Part shown: positions 34,761-46,446 of the stretch, piece after piece
How positions within the stretch are numbered: the stretch's first letter is position 1
How the letters are laid out: each line of letters starts with the position of its first letter
Assembly (NCBI GenBank): GCA_037975125.1
Contig: CM075853.1
Location: 56,271,091-56,335,090, forward strand
Direction: 5' to 3'
Origin: Latrodectus hesperus
Taxonomy: Eukaryota > Arthropoda > Arachnida > Araneae > Theridiidae
Length of the DNA: 64,000 bases
Made by a program: the position numbers and the translations under genes
Notes under the pieces: model-generated
Database searches by the model: none
Told to the model about the DNA's origin: nothing
The model's input: the letters and a program-made list of their open reading frames with translations, nothing else

Positions 34761-36024
34761 TACGAGGGTCACTCTGAAATTTTTCAGATACAACTAGGTT
34801 TTTAAAGTTATACTTACAAAATTTTAGGTGTGTTCAAATTAGTCTCCTCCAGCATCAATGCACGTTTGTAGAAGAATTTAACACAGATTAAATGCCTCAA
34901 GCCATTCATTTTTTCAAATAGATGAAAAAATGCATTTATAGCCACATCAATCTCTTCTTCTGATTGAAAACGACGTCCACATAAGTTCTTTTTTAGATTA
35001 AAAAATAACCAAAAGTCGCACATAGCTAGATCAGGAGAATACGGTGGATGTTCGATCACTTTAATTTGTTTTTGTTTAAGAAACTCAACTGTTAATCCGG
35101 TTGTATGTGAAGATGCATTGTCATGGTGAAGCATTAGTCCCCTAACATTCATTTCTTGTAGAATTTCTGGAAGACATTTAGTGGTATACCAGTTTGCTGT
35201 TACTGTCTTCTGTCTTTCCAACTTGATGGCTTTGACCAATTCCGTACTTCTGAAGAAAACGGCATACATTATTTTTTTCAGTGCGCGTTGTTTTTTCACC
35301 CTTGTCGGCGTGGGATCATCTTCAAAGACCCATACTTTGCTTTCTTGACGTGTTGGAACGTCAAAAAACGGTATATACGTTTCATCACCTGTTACAATTT
35401 TAGAAATGATGCGGTGGCCACCATCATTCAGCATATTAAGAGTTTCTTTACTGATTCTGACACGCTCCTCTTTTTGATGCTCAGTTAGATTATGGGGAAC
35501 ACAACGGCAAACTACTTTTTTCATGTGTAATTCTTCATGAATGATTTTGTGTAGGGCTGTTCCAATGTTAAGTACCTTCTGTATCATTTGATAGGTACAG
35601 CGAATATTATTCATTAACATTTTTCGTATGGCAGACACATTATCCGGGATTACTGCCGACGGTGGCCTTCCTGTGTGTTCTTCATCCTGAAGAAAACTGC
35701 GACCTCTTCTAAATTCTCTAAACCATCCGAATACAGTAGCACGAGCTGGAGATTCATCACCAAATGCTAATTGCAACCATTAAACGCATTCTTCTTGATT
35801 TAATCCTGCTTTGAAATCGTAGAAAATCATAGCGCGAAAATGTTCTCGCGTCAACTCCATTTTCTCTTCTGTTTAAAATTTATTCCACGCTAAACAAGTT
35901 GAAGTAAGTCAGTAAAAAATCGTCTTCTGAGTTAAAATACTTTGTACTTTAAAATTAAACCGTTACTTTTATTTTGTAAATTCTCGTCTGCGCGTATCTC
36001 AAAAATTTCAGAGTAACCCTCGTA
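34761..36024 (-). mobile_element. Nearly complete mariner element (mariner 1)
   Basis: The ends are inverted repeats starting right after TA: CGAGGGTCACTCTGAAATTT on the left (from 34763) and the matching CGAGGGTTACTCTGAAATTT inward from the right (to 36022). Over 29 bp, 27 positions match. A TA lies at each outer edge (34761-34762 and 36023-36024), the normal target duplication of mariner. Length is about 1.26 kb and one transposase frame fills it on the minus strand. The structure is complete, and only a single in-frame stop is seen. Confidence 0.95.
34814..35860 (-). pseudogene. Mariner transposase with one in-frame stop
   Basis: The full frame begins at the ATG at 35858-35860 (MELTREHFRAMIFYDF) and runs 348 codons to the stop at 34814, the usual mariner length. 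A TAA at 35780-35782 (codon 27, after EECV) interrupts it, and the remaining 320 residues are open. Visible parts: an N-terminal helix-turn-helix region with SPARATVFGWFREF, a linker with GRPPSAV, then the catalytic triad. VTGDET gives the first Asp, HHDNASSHT the second, and YSPDLAMCDFWLF the third, with 34 residues between the last two (DD34D, the mariner signature). The common TGDETW reads TGDETY here. The enzyme would excise and reinsert the element at TA. Reinitiation downstream would lose part of the DNA-binding domain, so this copy is probably inactive, though very little decayed. Confidence 0.93.
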
Positions 36025-39000
36025 ATATTTGATGTAATGATATAAAGATTATAAATACTATGATTACCTCTGAAACATTGTTAAGTAAACATTTTGTTAT
36101 TTTACGAGCTGTCTTCATTATAATTTTTATGTTTAAATCATTTTTCAATCGTAATTTTTAGTTATGAATATTGACACAAGTTATTTACCTCAAATATATG
36201 ACTTAAAACATGACTTTTAAAAAATAAATAATTAAAATGAGTTAAGTATAATAAATTTTTTCAGCTTAAAATTTACGTTTCATTTAAAACGGATATGGAA
36301 TTTTAAAAAAAATGCTTCGGAAATTAATTTGTCTTTATTATATTATGATTTTATTAACAATATAATTTTAAAACACATGAAATTATTTATAATATAAATA
36401 AAATTTTATTCAGTTAAATATATGATATAAAAACATATTAATAATTGTGAATTCGTAAATTTTTCATGAAAACAATTATATTAAATAAAATTATCTTAAA
36501 TATACAGTTTTAACTCTTAAAAAAATATGAAACAGTTTTAAAATATACTGAATTGGAAAGAAGTTTTATCACATTAATTTATTAATAGTGAAATTATTTA
36601 TCTAATTCTATTGATATTATTTGACATTTTTAACTTGATGTGGATAACATACACACATGTTATTTTAATATTTTTAAATTCAATTGCTTTGATTATGAAC
36701 CAATATTTTTATTTAATAATATAACTGAATCTTTTTCCTCAGGGAAAATATTCGAGAATTTACTAAGAATATTCTGGGTGTCATTTATAAGATTAAGCAA
36801 TAAATCTAATATTCCACAAATTCTTAAATCAATGCATCTCGATCACTCTTTGTTACCTCATTCTATCCAGGCAAACATGTTAAAACAAATTTATTGACAA
36901 ATAAAAGCTAAAAATATAAGTACTTTGTTTCCCTTATCTTATATATTATGTAATATTTTTTTAGTTTCTATGTATAAAAAGAAATTTCAATATTATTGAA
37001 ATATTAACTCAGAAAAAGTATCTAAATACTGCGAAAGAAAAATATTTAATAATTTTCATGAATATGACATTTTTATAAAGCCTTCAAATAAATAATTAAA
37101 ACAGAAACGAAAATATTTCTAAATCAACAGTATGCTATTTAAATACACATGTATGATAAAATAAAAATTAAGGGTTTTTTGAATGAATGAGTCACGTCAC
37201 TTTGTAAAAATATATTTTTAAAAGAAAATGAGAAGTTTCATATGCATTTTTATTGGTTATTTACTTCTGTGTTTTATATTGCTAAGCAATCACATTATTT
37301 CTGAAATAAATTATTAAAATTTAAATTTCGGGGTTCTCGATTGTATTAAATATTCCATCAATTTAGGATTCATTATAAAAAATCATCGTATAAAATACAT
37401 TATTAAAAAGTCACAGTAAAATTATATCCTTAATAGGTCTTAAAATATTTATCTCACTGTTCCTTATTCATTTAATTATTACTTTATTCTGCTGTTAATA
37501 CTTTGAAAATAATTTAATGTGACCAAATATTGAAAGTAAATTAAATAGAATTTTTCATCTTATCGAAACTTTATTTTAATAATCTTCGAAGTAATTTCCG
37601 TCTATTTAAATATATTTCCATCCTTTGGCTCTAAAATGACAAAGAGTTCTTTACCTAGAAGCAATTGTCTTCTTAATAAGATTAAAGTGACAATCACTCA
37701 AATTCAATCAGTAATAAAAAGAGATTCATTATCACAATCAAGACCATTCTTCCATTATTGAACGATAAGAAAAATACCATAAAAATCCTTCAAATATTTA
37801 ACGCAAATATGTAAATGTAAAACTTTTCTACTTAAAACATTTTTCTTTTTACTTTACGATATTGATTTGATGTTTCATTTTTCAAACATATTACGCTTTC
37901 TAAAGTATATGTAATTTTAAAAAACTAAATGAAGCTAGTGATACTTAGTTTTTACAAACTAGTATTTAATTCCTAAAATTTTACTATTTGAGTACACTGT
38001 TTAGTTTTCCAAATCATGATAATATTTTTAAAAACATGTTTCATAAAAGATTTATTTACAATGTTTTAAATATGTTTAATTAAAGAAATGTAAAAAAGTT
38101 TTATTATAGGAGATTTTATTATAAAAAAATTAATTAATTTGGCATTTTAATTTAAATTTTCAAAATAACATTTTATGTGCTTATTTATTTTTTTTCGACA
38201 ACTTTTATAATACCATTAAATACAAATGAGCGTTTCTATTTAACAAATTTTAATTTCCCCACTAATTTTACATTTAGTTGTACAGTCAGTATGTCTGACT
38301 AATATATAAATACGTAGGGTTAACTTTCATTACAAATCATTAGCAAAATGATTTCCTAAACTAATTAAAAAACATTTTTAAATAACTTCAAGGAAGATAA
38401 TATATATAAATGATTTTGAGGAAGAGAATATTAAATTTCACCAAAAAAATTTTTATATATATAATTTTTTAAGGAATAAAAAAATAATATTCATGAAAAG
38501 TGACAAATATGAATATAAATATCATTGCTAATAAATGAGACGAAATATTAAGAATGTATACATTGGGCAATTGGAATTTTGATATAAAATATAAATAAAG
38601 TAAATAATATATATTTATATTATTTTAGAATTCTTAAAATAAAAAACTGTAAATTAATTTCAAAAAGTATAATCAAAGAAAAATTTTAAATTTAGAAAAA
38701 ATGTTTTTATCGTCATATAAATATTCTAAACACAAATTTTTAACTGACCAATATATTCAAATATTTAAAAAATACTTAAAATAATTTGGAAATTTTACAC
38801 TAAAAGTGATTTTTTCACACTACAGAATTTGAAAAGAGGTCTTAAGCAAGGAAAATAAAAGAAAGTTTAGTCAATCAATTTTCATTCTTTGGGAAATCGA
38901 AGTTAGACTAAAATATTTTGATTCAAATATTTACTTTAATATGTTTATAATCTCATACAATAAGTTTGCGTGATAGATAAAATTAATGAAAAAAGATTTT

Positions 39001-42000
39001 CCAAAGACACGTTAATAAATATCTTGCCAAAAATAGGTAAGTTAATAAGGTAGTTCCTTTTTGTATTCATTTAAAGAATAGCGAAACATTATTGTTAAGA
39101 TCTATATTTTCTTGACGGTAATCATAAAAAGGAATTTTTTTTATTGACGACGAAATATGAAAAATTTTAACACTAATCAAAAATTGAAATAGATGAAGCA
39201 TTAATCTTTATTTTTAGTGCTGAATATTGAGTAAATGTTCTTTCATTTTATGTAAGAAAATGTGTGATATGACACATAATGTAATATAAAATCTTGTATG
39301 AATTTTTTATTATGAAAATTGTTTATAATCGCTTAGGCAATTTGTAATGCAATAGTAAAAATGAAATTTTATGTGCTGAACTATTTTATTATATAACAAT
39401 AACATTGGAAAGTTTTTTTTATAATTTAAAACCAAATTTATCATACTATGATTCAATAAATATCCATATTTTATTGGAATATATAAACATAAATCTGTCT
39501 TTCTTTTGATATATTGTTAGGTTTTTAACTGATACGGATTTTCGAAAAATACAAGAACGAGATAATTAGTACATAAAATTATGATTCAAAATAATTTGGA
39601 AAAATATTTGGACATCTGAAAAATTGGATTTAAATTTTTAAGACAATATTAAGAAAATTTCTTTTCCTTTCCTTAGGCATAAAAAATTTAACAACCCTTA
39701 GAGTTTGTCTTAAAAATGGAAATATTTCCTTCGCATTAACATTTAAAATATATATGAAGTATTGATACTTATATGACCCAAATAGGTATGAAAAATTTAA
39801 AAATTATTTTCGAGGATTGTTCTTAACTTCTCCAGTACCAAAGTCTATTCTTAGTGGGTAACGTATAAATAATAACTCCCAATGTTAAAAGTAGTTGGTG
39901 ACTATTTTCTTTGAAGAGCTGTTACGATTTTGAATATATATGTGTATGTGGAAAGCAGATGCAAATTTCGCTAGCGTAAAACCGCAGAAAAATGTTAAAT
40001 GAAATATAAATTTAAATTATGGGGTGTAAGTTATCTTAATACAACATTTTACTTTGTCCTTATTATAGTTAAGCAAAAATTGCTTTAACTGTGTGTTTTA
40101 AATTGAAATAGAAAAAATTCCACACTACACATTTCAAAAAGTGAGATGTACAGTCAATGTTATTGCAGTATTCATAAATAATGCAAGGTGCTATTTTAGA
40201 ATGCATAAATAATGCATTCCATTTAGAAATATATTACCCAAAGTAATACTAAAGTAACAGATCCCTCCCCATCGCAAACCATCTTGTTTCAATAAGACGA
40301 AACTCTTATCTCTCCATGCCACTCTGAGGAGATATTAATGGCTTTGAATTGGTAAAATTAGCATGAATTTGCTTTTGGAATATTTTTAAATATGGGATTC
40401 ATGAGAGAACTCTCTTCATTTGAGTATTTTCAGCGCTTCTGTCTTATATTAGTGATTATTTTCACTTTAAACGCTTGTTTGTCTCAATCACTCAATTTTC
40501 TTATTATTTTGTTTTGCATTTCATACCGTTGTAGACTATCATACTCATTACACCATAATCCTTGAAATAAGTAAATATCTAGCTGCTTAGACAATTACAC
40601 TCCAACTGATTGAGATGCTATAAACATACCAATTTTCCTTACAGTTTAAATTGGCATAATAGCACTTCTTTTCTAAGAATATAATTTTCTTTGTGATTTT
40701 ACTTCCTGGAAATATTTCATTGCATCTTATTTTCGATATTATTAGTTAAATTAATGGTAAATAGAGTTGAGTTGCTTAGCTGAATAAAAAATACGAGATA
40801 TTTCTATTATTTTATCCTACACATGTACATTTTGAAGTCGTTGCATTTTAAGGGAGTCTATTATATACAATTTTGGTCTGCTGTTTTGTTAAGTTTAAAT
40901 GATATGGAAAACTAAACCAATACATTAACTCTGATATATGTTCATAAAATATCCTAATTTTAGTAAAAGGAGGAAATATTTATTAACTTTATTGCTTTTT
41001 TTATTGTATTAAAATTTTTTACTTATTTTTTATGTTGAATGAATAAATTCCATAAACAACTTTGGATTCATTTTAATTCTTTGAGACATTTAAAAATAAG
41101 GATAAACAACTGAAAAATTTTTATATTTATAAGAATGATAAATAGATAATTTATATAAAGGATATCTCAGAAACAATTCCAGTGTATCACAGAAGAAAAG
41201 AAAACTAATTAGTTTCGCTATAAATACTTCCACAAATTTTCCTTTAAAAGAGATACATACCACAAAAAAGGTATATGAAAATTTTTTTATAAGATAGAAA
41301 AGCGCTATTTCTGTTAATGAACCGATGATAACTTTATGCATTTTAATTAAAGCATATGATAAGCAAAATGAAGTAATTTAAATTCAACATTAACACCCTC
41401 TCTGCATTTAAGTCATTGCTATAAAATGATTCATGTAATATCTATGTATTTAGCATAAAGTGGAAATTAATATTAAAAATAAATAACACTAAAACCTAGA
41501 ACTATTCAGAATGGTGAATATGAAAACAATTGCCCAGTCAAACATGTAATATTCATCAAACAATAAATTTATGCAAATATATCAAATCAGATAAAAATAT
41601 TTATGAAATCAAAAATCGTAGAATATAATAGACGATTATAAAATTTATTTTTGATCTGTAGAGTTATGGTATTTTTTTAATTTGTTTGAATAATGAATAA
41701 TTAAACAGAAGTAAATAGTTAAAGTCAAATTTAAAGATGATAAAAACTAAGAAAACATCAATACATAATTTTAAATATGATACAATGATGAATATGATAA
41801 TATCAAATTTTATAAATTTGATAATGATATTATTCATTATCAAATTTATAAAATTTGTAATTGAAGTGAAGTGAGTAATTTAATATATGAATATGAATAT
41901 GAAGTGAGTAATTTAAAACTCAATTTATATTCAAGAGGAAATACAATATCATGCATAAGAGTAAATAAATGGCTGTTTTCTTGGTTGTTTATTTTAAATT

Positions 42001-43710
42001 CATAAAACAGCAAAGACATTTAAATAATTCATTAAAATTTGGTTTTTGTGAGACAGTAAAATACTGGATATTGTTAAACGCAAATTTACATAGGAACAAA
42101 ATATCTAAGGAAATCTGAGAAACTAAACTATGAAATCATTTATTTTTCTATTATTTGATGATTGATTTCTGAATATAAATACTATCATTTATTTTCTCCA
42201 TGACTACAAATGATGATAAATTATTTGTATAATAATAATCTGAAAATAAATTTGAAATAACTGTAAGCCACTTATGATAAAATAGTTATTAAAATATTTT
42301 TAATTACTCACTTCCCTCATGATATCTCGATAACTGATACTTATTATCTGTAGTAGGTAAAATTACATTTCTTCAGTTAAAAAATGCTTTTCTATTCATT
42401 ATCATTAATTGCACTTTTCTGTGTACTTTAAAAATTGCGAGATCGCAGTCAAATTTAAATATTTAAGCTACAGAAATTTTGTCATTGCTTTTGAAAAATA
42501 AAAGAAAAATCTCAGCATTCAATGAATAATGTTGATTTCTTAATTAACAACTGCGCATGACAATTAATTAAATAAAGAAAAATAAGGCATCATATAGTAT
42601 TTTTTAAAAATTTAATAAATTCTCAAATAACATCATGGATAAATTCATGAATAAAGCAAATCTCCTACAAATCATTTTTATTCTTAATTCAAAATAGTCA
42701 AGGGAGTTACTATTTCTTTTTTCCCGTAAATATGAGGCAAAAACTTTTAACTATCAAAGATACAAAGTAAAACTTCTTTGACTCTTCCAGAGCCTTGGTT
42801 TCGATTACTTTTTTTAGTTTTTCAGTGTTCATGATGTTTCCTATAGAAACGTTTCTTTACTCACAAGAAATATATCTTTTACTCATTTTGACTTTACTTC
42901 CACTTTTAGCTTTATAAAAGTAGCTGTAAGCATTTCCTTCCTCAGAATATACCTTTTTCTGTACGTTTTTTTTTATAGATCATCTTTTATTTACTTTAAA
43001 AGTATCCCTGTCCAAATGGAAAAGAGTGATTCTATTCAATTTCAGCTTATGTTCTAAACTATGGTAGTATTTATTGTAAACTTGCTTATCTTTTTCTTCT
43101 TTGAAAAAAATTTGAAATAGAGTTCTTCTTTCTGTAGCACAGCTTAATTTTATTTTTTTATCTTTGAAGCAAAATGTTAAGTCAAATGTGAAGAATGAAC
43201 TTCGACTTCCTTGTTTAATAGTAAAAGATTCCAGTTTTATTCGAATAACATAGATTTAAAAATATTTAAATTTACTTTTTAAGTATATAAATACATAAAA
43301 TTAATTTGTTGTCGTTTTATATAACTGCGCATATTTTTTTCATTTAAATAATTTTATCAAATTTTGAATTCGATCTTTAACAATGTAAATAATTTATATT
43401 TCATGACTTTCATATTGGCTAACAATGAGATGTGTTTACTGCTGCTGCAAAAGGGTAATATGAATTGAATATTGAATTATATGTGGTTCATGATATTCAA
43501 TTGAAATTCAATGTTCATTAAGTATTCATAGCCAAATATGACGGTCATTGATTTGTAGAATTAAGAAAGTCTCCACCAAACAAACTTCTTGAAATAAAAT
43601 AAGTTAGTTCAAATTATGTTTATTTTCAGACGAAACTGAGTTCTTTAGAGTAAATTGGGAATATAAAATGATGTCACAAAATATTTAGATAAATTTGATA
43701 AATTTATATT

Positions 43711-43713
<3 letters not shown>
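36025..43713. other. Long AT-rich stretch without a recognised gene
   Basis: About 7.7 kb. I see no supported gene. An 85-codon frame at 36640-36897 has no motif I recognise and I leave it unaccepted. A more complex stretch lies at about 40255-40345. A perfect hairpin lies at 41804-41857. Confidence 0.5.
41804..41857. repeat. Perfect inverted repeat, 23-nt arms, 8-nt loop
   Basis: Arms 41804-41826 and 41835-41857 are exact reverse complements around an 8-nt loop. The sequence beside it (41863-41925) repeats GAAGTGAGTAATTTA twice, so the locus has several local duplications. Confidence 0.9.

Positions 43714-43795
<82 letters not shown>
43714..43795. repeat. (TA)n microsatellite, about 82 bp
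   Basis: Pure TA array in otherwise unremarkable AT-rich DNA. Confidence 0.97.
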
Positions 43796-43797
<2 letters not shown>

Positions 43798-46108
43798 CAA
43801 ATGTACGGAATAATACATTATTTAAATAATAACTTTTTCTCCATCGGTATACATTTTGAAGAGATATTACATATTAAAGTCCCTGTTTTTTTTAATTTGA
43901 CTGAATCTTTAACATTCACTCATAAAAATTCCCTTTAAATTGAAAATTTTGTAATGAATAAAATATGAATGATATTGCCATTCAGTATGTATTCGTATAA
44001 TATTCCTGTTGTCAATATTTTGGTTACCTATTTAATATAACTTGATCATATATTAAATTCCAGTCTTAAACACAGATTTGATACATTCCTATGTCTTTCT
44101 TTCCCCTTGTGAATCTAATTCAATTCTTAAGATTATGTTATCGAATATTTATTTGTTTCTTTGATAACATCATATTTCGATATCGTGTGATACATATAAT
44201 TTTTTATATTCTTCTTTTAAAAATGCCAAATATATCTGATTATTTCTGCAGAAGTTTATTCTATGAACTTAATACGTAGTTTAATGTCCAAATATTCTGG
44301 AATTCATTCAATGAATTTTAACTAAATTTGTGTGTTTTATGTAAATTTTTTATATCAGAAATTTCAACTTTTTGTTGAATTTATTGAAACATATTAAGGT
44401 TAGCAAATTATAATTCTTAATGAACTAAATGACAATAACTTCTTAGAAATGTAAAATAATATCTTTTACATATTTTTAATCTGATAATATTATTATATAA
44501 TCAATGTCTTCTAATGTTTCCAAATTCCTTTTTAATGATTAGAGTAAATCTTTCTCGTAGAATTGGGATGCAATATAATTTGTACTATACTAAGAGGAAC
44601 ATGTGTCCAGATTTTTAGATCCATTTTAATTTACTTTAAAATAATATTAAAATTAACTTCTTAATTAATAAATGTATAATTTCAATAAATTTCATTTAAA
44701 ATTCTTAATTTTGTTTTATTAAAATAGCAGTGAAATATATATTCAATAAATTGTATTGATGGATACATAATGATCAAATGAAAATACTAATTTCTTTACG
44801 ATAATAGAAAATCAATGTATTTTTAGTTTATACAATCTTTGCTTTCTCAACAGGTTTACAAAATTATGTTTACAGATGTAAGTTAATACATTAAGTGTTG
44901 CATGCCCAAATAGAATGAACATTTTACAGAAAATAGATGCCCTGACTTCATGAATACAGATAAGTTTACTGATCAAGTCACACCAAATGTTTTCATGTTG
45001 TTCTGTAAAGCCTAACCTTGAGTCATCACTTGTAAGCATCGTCAGTAAAACAATTGTTCCATACTTGAGAGTACTTTTTAGAACTATCATATAAATTGAT
45101 TGACCTTAGACTGAAACAAAACATGTAACTTTCAAATTTACCATGGCTAGATATAAACTGAGAAACCTTAAAATGCATAACGAAAAACTCGGGATTTGAT
45201 ATATGGCAAATGGAAAGAAAGCACTTTTTGTGTGAAATCAGCATTATAAGATAGAACGTATTTCTAATTCTTGTTAGCTTAATATAATGAAAATACTCCA
45301 ATGATGATTTGGAATTTTAATATTGATATTTATGATAAATATAATTAAAAGCATCGTTATTTAAGAAATCAGCTATTACATTTCTATAGAATACATCATG
45401 AACTCATAGATATCGGAAAACGTATAAGTATTTCCTGAATTTTATTTAAATAACAGTTAATAGGATTTCAATTAGTAACTTGTCACTGCAGTTAATAATG
45501 TGAAAAAAGGAGGAGGAGAAAAGAAATCAAAGTAAATTTAAAAAACTTGAAAACGCAGTCCCATTATCATTGATTTATTTCACATCAAAATAAATTTACA
45601 GACGTTTTGCTTGAAATCTATGCATTCATTACACATATGGTGTTTAAAGTTGTAAACCTTAGAATGGCCTATAAAAAGGACTAATTCGAGGAGAACCTTT
45701 TTATCAATATGGCAACCATATGCGAAAAAATCACGAATAAATCTCATTTTAATAGTCACTTTATAATCACAGAAATTTATGTGCTCTGAAAAAGCTCAAT
45801 GAGGTCCTCTAAATTATCTATTGCAAATGCCTTGATAATGTAATTTATATATTTTATTTCGAAATCAATAGGTAGATCTCTTGAAGAATCAAGAATAGCT
45901 TCATAGTTTAAAATTCTATAACCACTAATAATACAAAGACTTATCTATTGAATTTTTCTCAGTATAGTAACTTTCTTTGCAACAACATATTCCAAAGCCC
46001 AGTAATTGTACAAAATAAAGGGAATAAAACACTGTGTACTCCAAATGTATTTTGGTAATGCAGTGAAAAACTTTAACATTTGTTTTGCTTTTTCTATATT
46101 AGTAATTG
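43796..46108. other. Non-coding stretch with one coding-like patch
   Basis: Mostly AT-rich. The only part with coding-like character is 45580-45950, listed separately. The other frames here are not convincing. Confidence 0.45.
45580..45950 (-). other. Two neighbouring coding-like minus-strand frames, unrecognised
   Basis: Two consecutive frames on the minus strand have more balanced composition than the chance frames around them. The first (about 45945 down to a stop at 45777-45779) includes ILDSSRDLPIDFEIKYINYI and ends DLIELFQST. The second (about 45756 down to a stop at 45580-45582) includes RFIRDFFAYGCHIDKKVLLE and a Cys/His-containing tail HHMCNECIDF. No ATG-started long frame joins them, and stops lie between. 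I do not recognise the family. This could be a decayed gene copy, an exon pair or chance. Confidence 0.25.
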
Positions 46109-46446
46109 TGCCAACCAATGGCTGAGTGATTAGCGCTCCTGACTGCTGAGCTATGGGTCCTGGGTTCGAATCCCGGTTCGGGCATGGATGTTACTTTCTT
46201 TCTCTGTTCTCTCTGTGCTTTCTTCCGCGATCATCACGGAAGAAAGAATTCCCTATTCTTTCTTCCGTGATGATGTATGAATGTACCCCACCCTATAAAC
46301 GGGTTTGTGGTGGTATGACGCGGGTAACGCTACTCGCCTCCGTGATTTGGTTCACAAGTGCCCGCTGGGTAACGACAAATGAGTAGCAGTTTCTGGCCTT
46401 GTTGTGGCATAGGGTTCAACCCTCAAGTACCCGCCATTGGAAAAAA
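46109..46446 (+). mobile_element. tRNA-derived SINE, plus strand
   Basis: It begins TGCCAACC and carries an A-box-like TGGCTGAGTGAT (46119-46130) and a B-box GGTTCGAATCC (46163-46173) in a tRNA-like head that ends GGTTCGGGCATGG. A roughly 260-nt body follows and ends in an A-rich tail near 46440. The flanks carry an imperfect 13-bp target duplication, ATATTAGTAATTG (46096-46108) and ATATTATTATTTG (46447-46459). The 77-codon frame inside is not a gene. The head is almost identical to that of the SINE at 60873-61151. SINEs of this kind are transcribed by RNA polymerase III and moved by a partner LINE. The partner is unknown here. Confidence 0.88.
46230..46274. repeat. Perfect 20-bp-arm hairpin within the SINE
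   Basis: Arms 46230-46249 and 46255-46274 are exact inverted complements with a 5-nt loop. A partial third copy of the same motif (CTTTCTTCCG) lies just upstream near 46218, so the motif has been multiplied in this SINE body. Confidence 0.9.

Noticed and set aside
36640..36897. 85-codon plus-strand frame as a gene
   Set aside because: No recognised motif, no splice or promoter context, and length within chance expectation for this composition.
37620..37780. Relationship to 53450-53610 as another repeat pair
   Set aside because: Only a stretch of about 25 nt (TAAGATTA...ATAATCACTCA type) agrees well. The remainder is too weak to claim by eye.
46109..46185. Functional tRNA gene
   Set aside because: A- and B-box-like sequences are present, but the acceptor stem pairs poorly and a long body with an A-rich end and flanking duplication follows, so it is a SINE head.
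46153..46386. 77-codon frame starting MGPGFESRFGHG
   Set aside because: It lies wholly within the SINE and starts at the B box. Frames of this kind are common by-products of SINEs.
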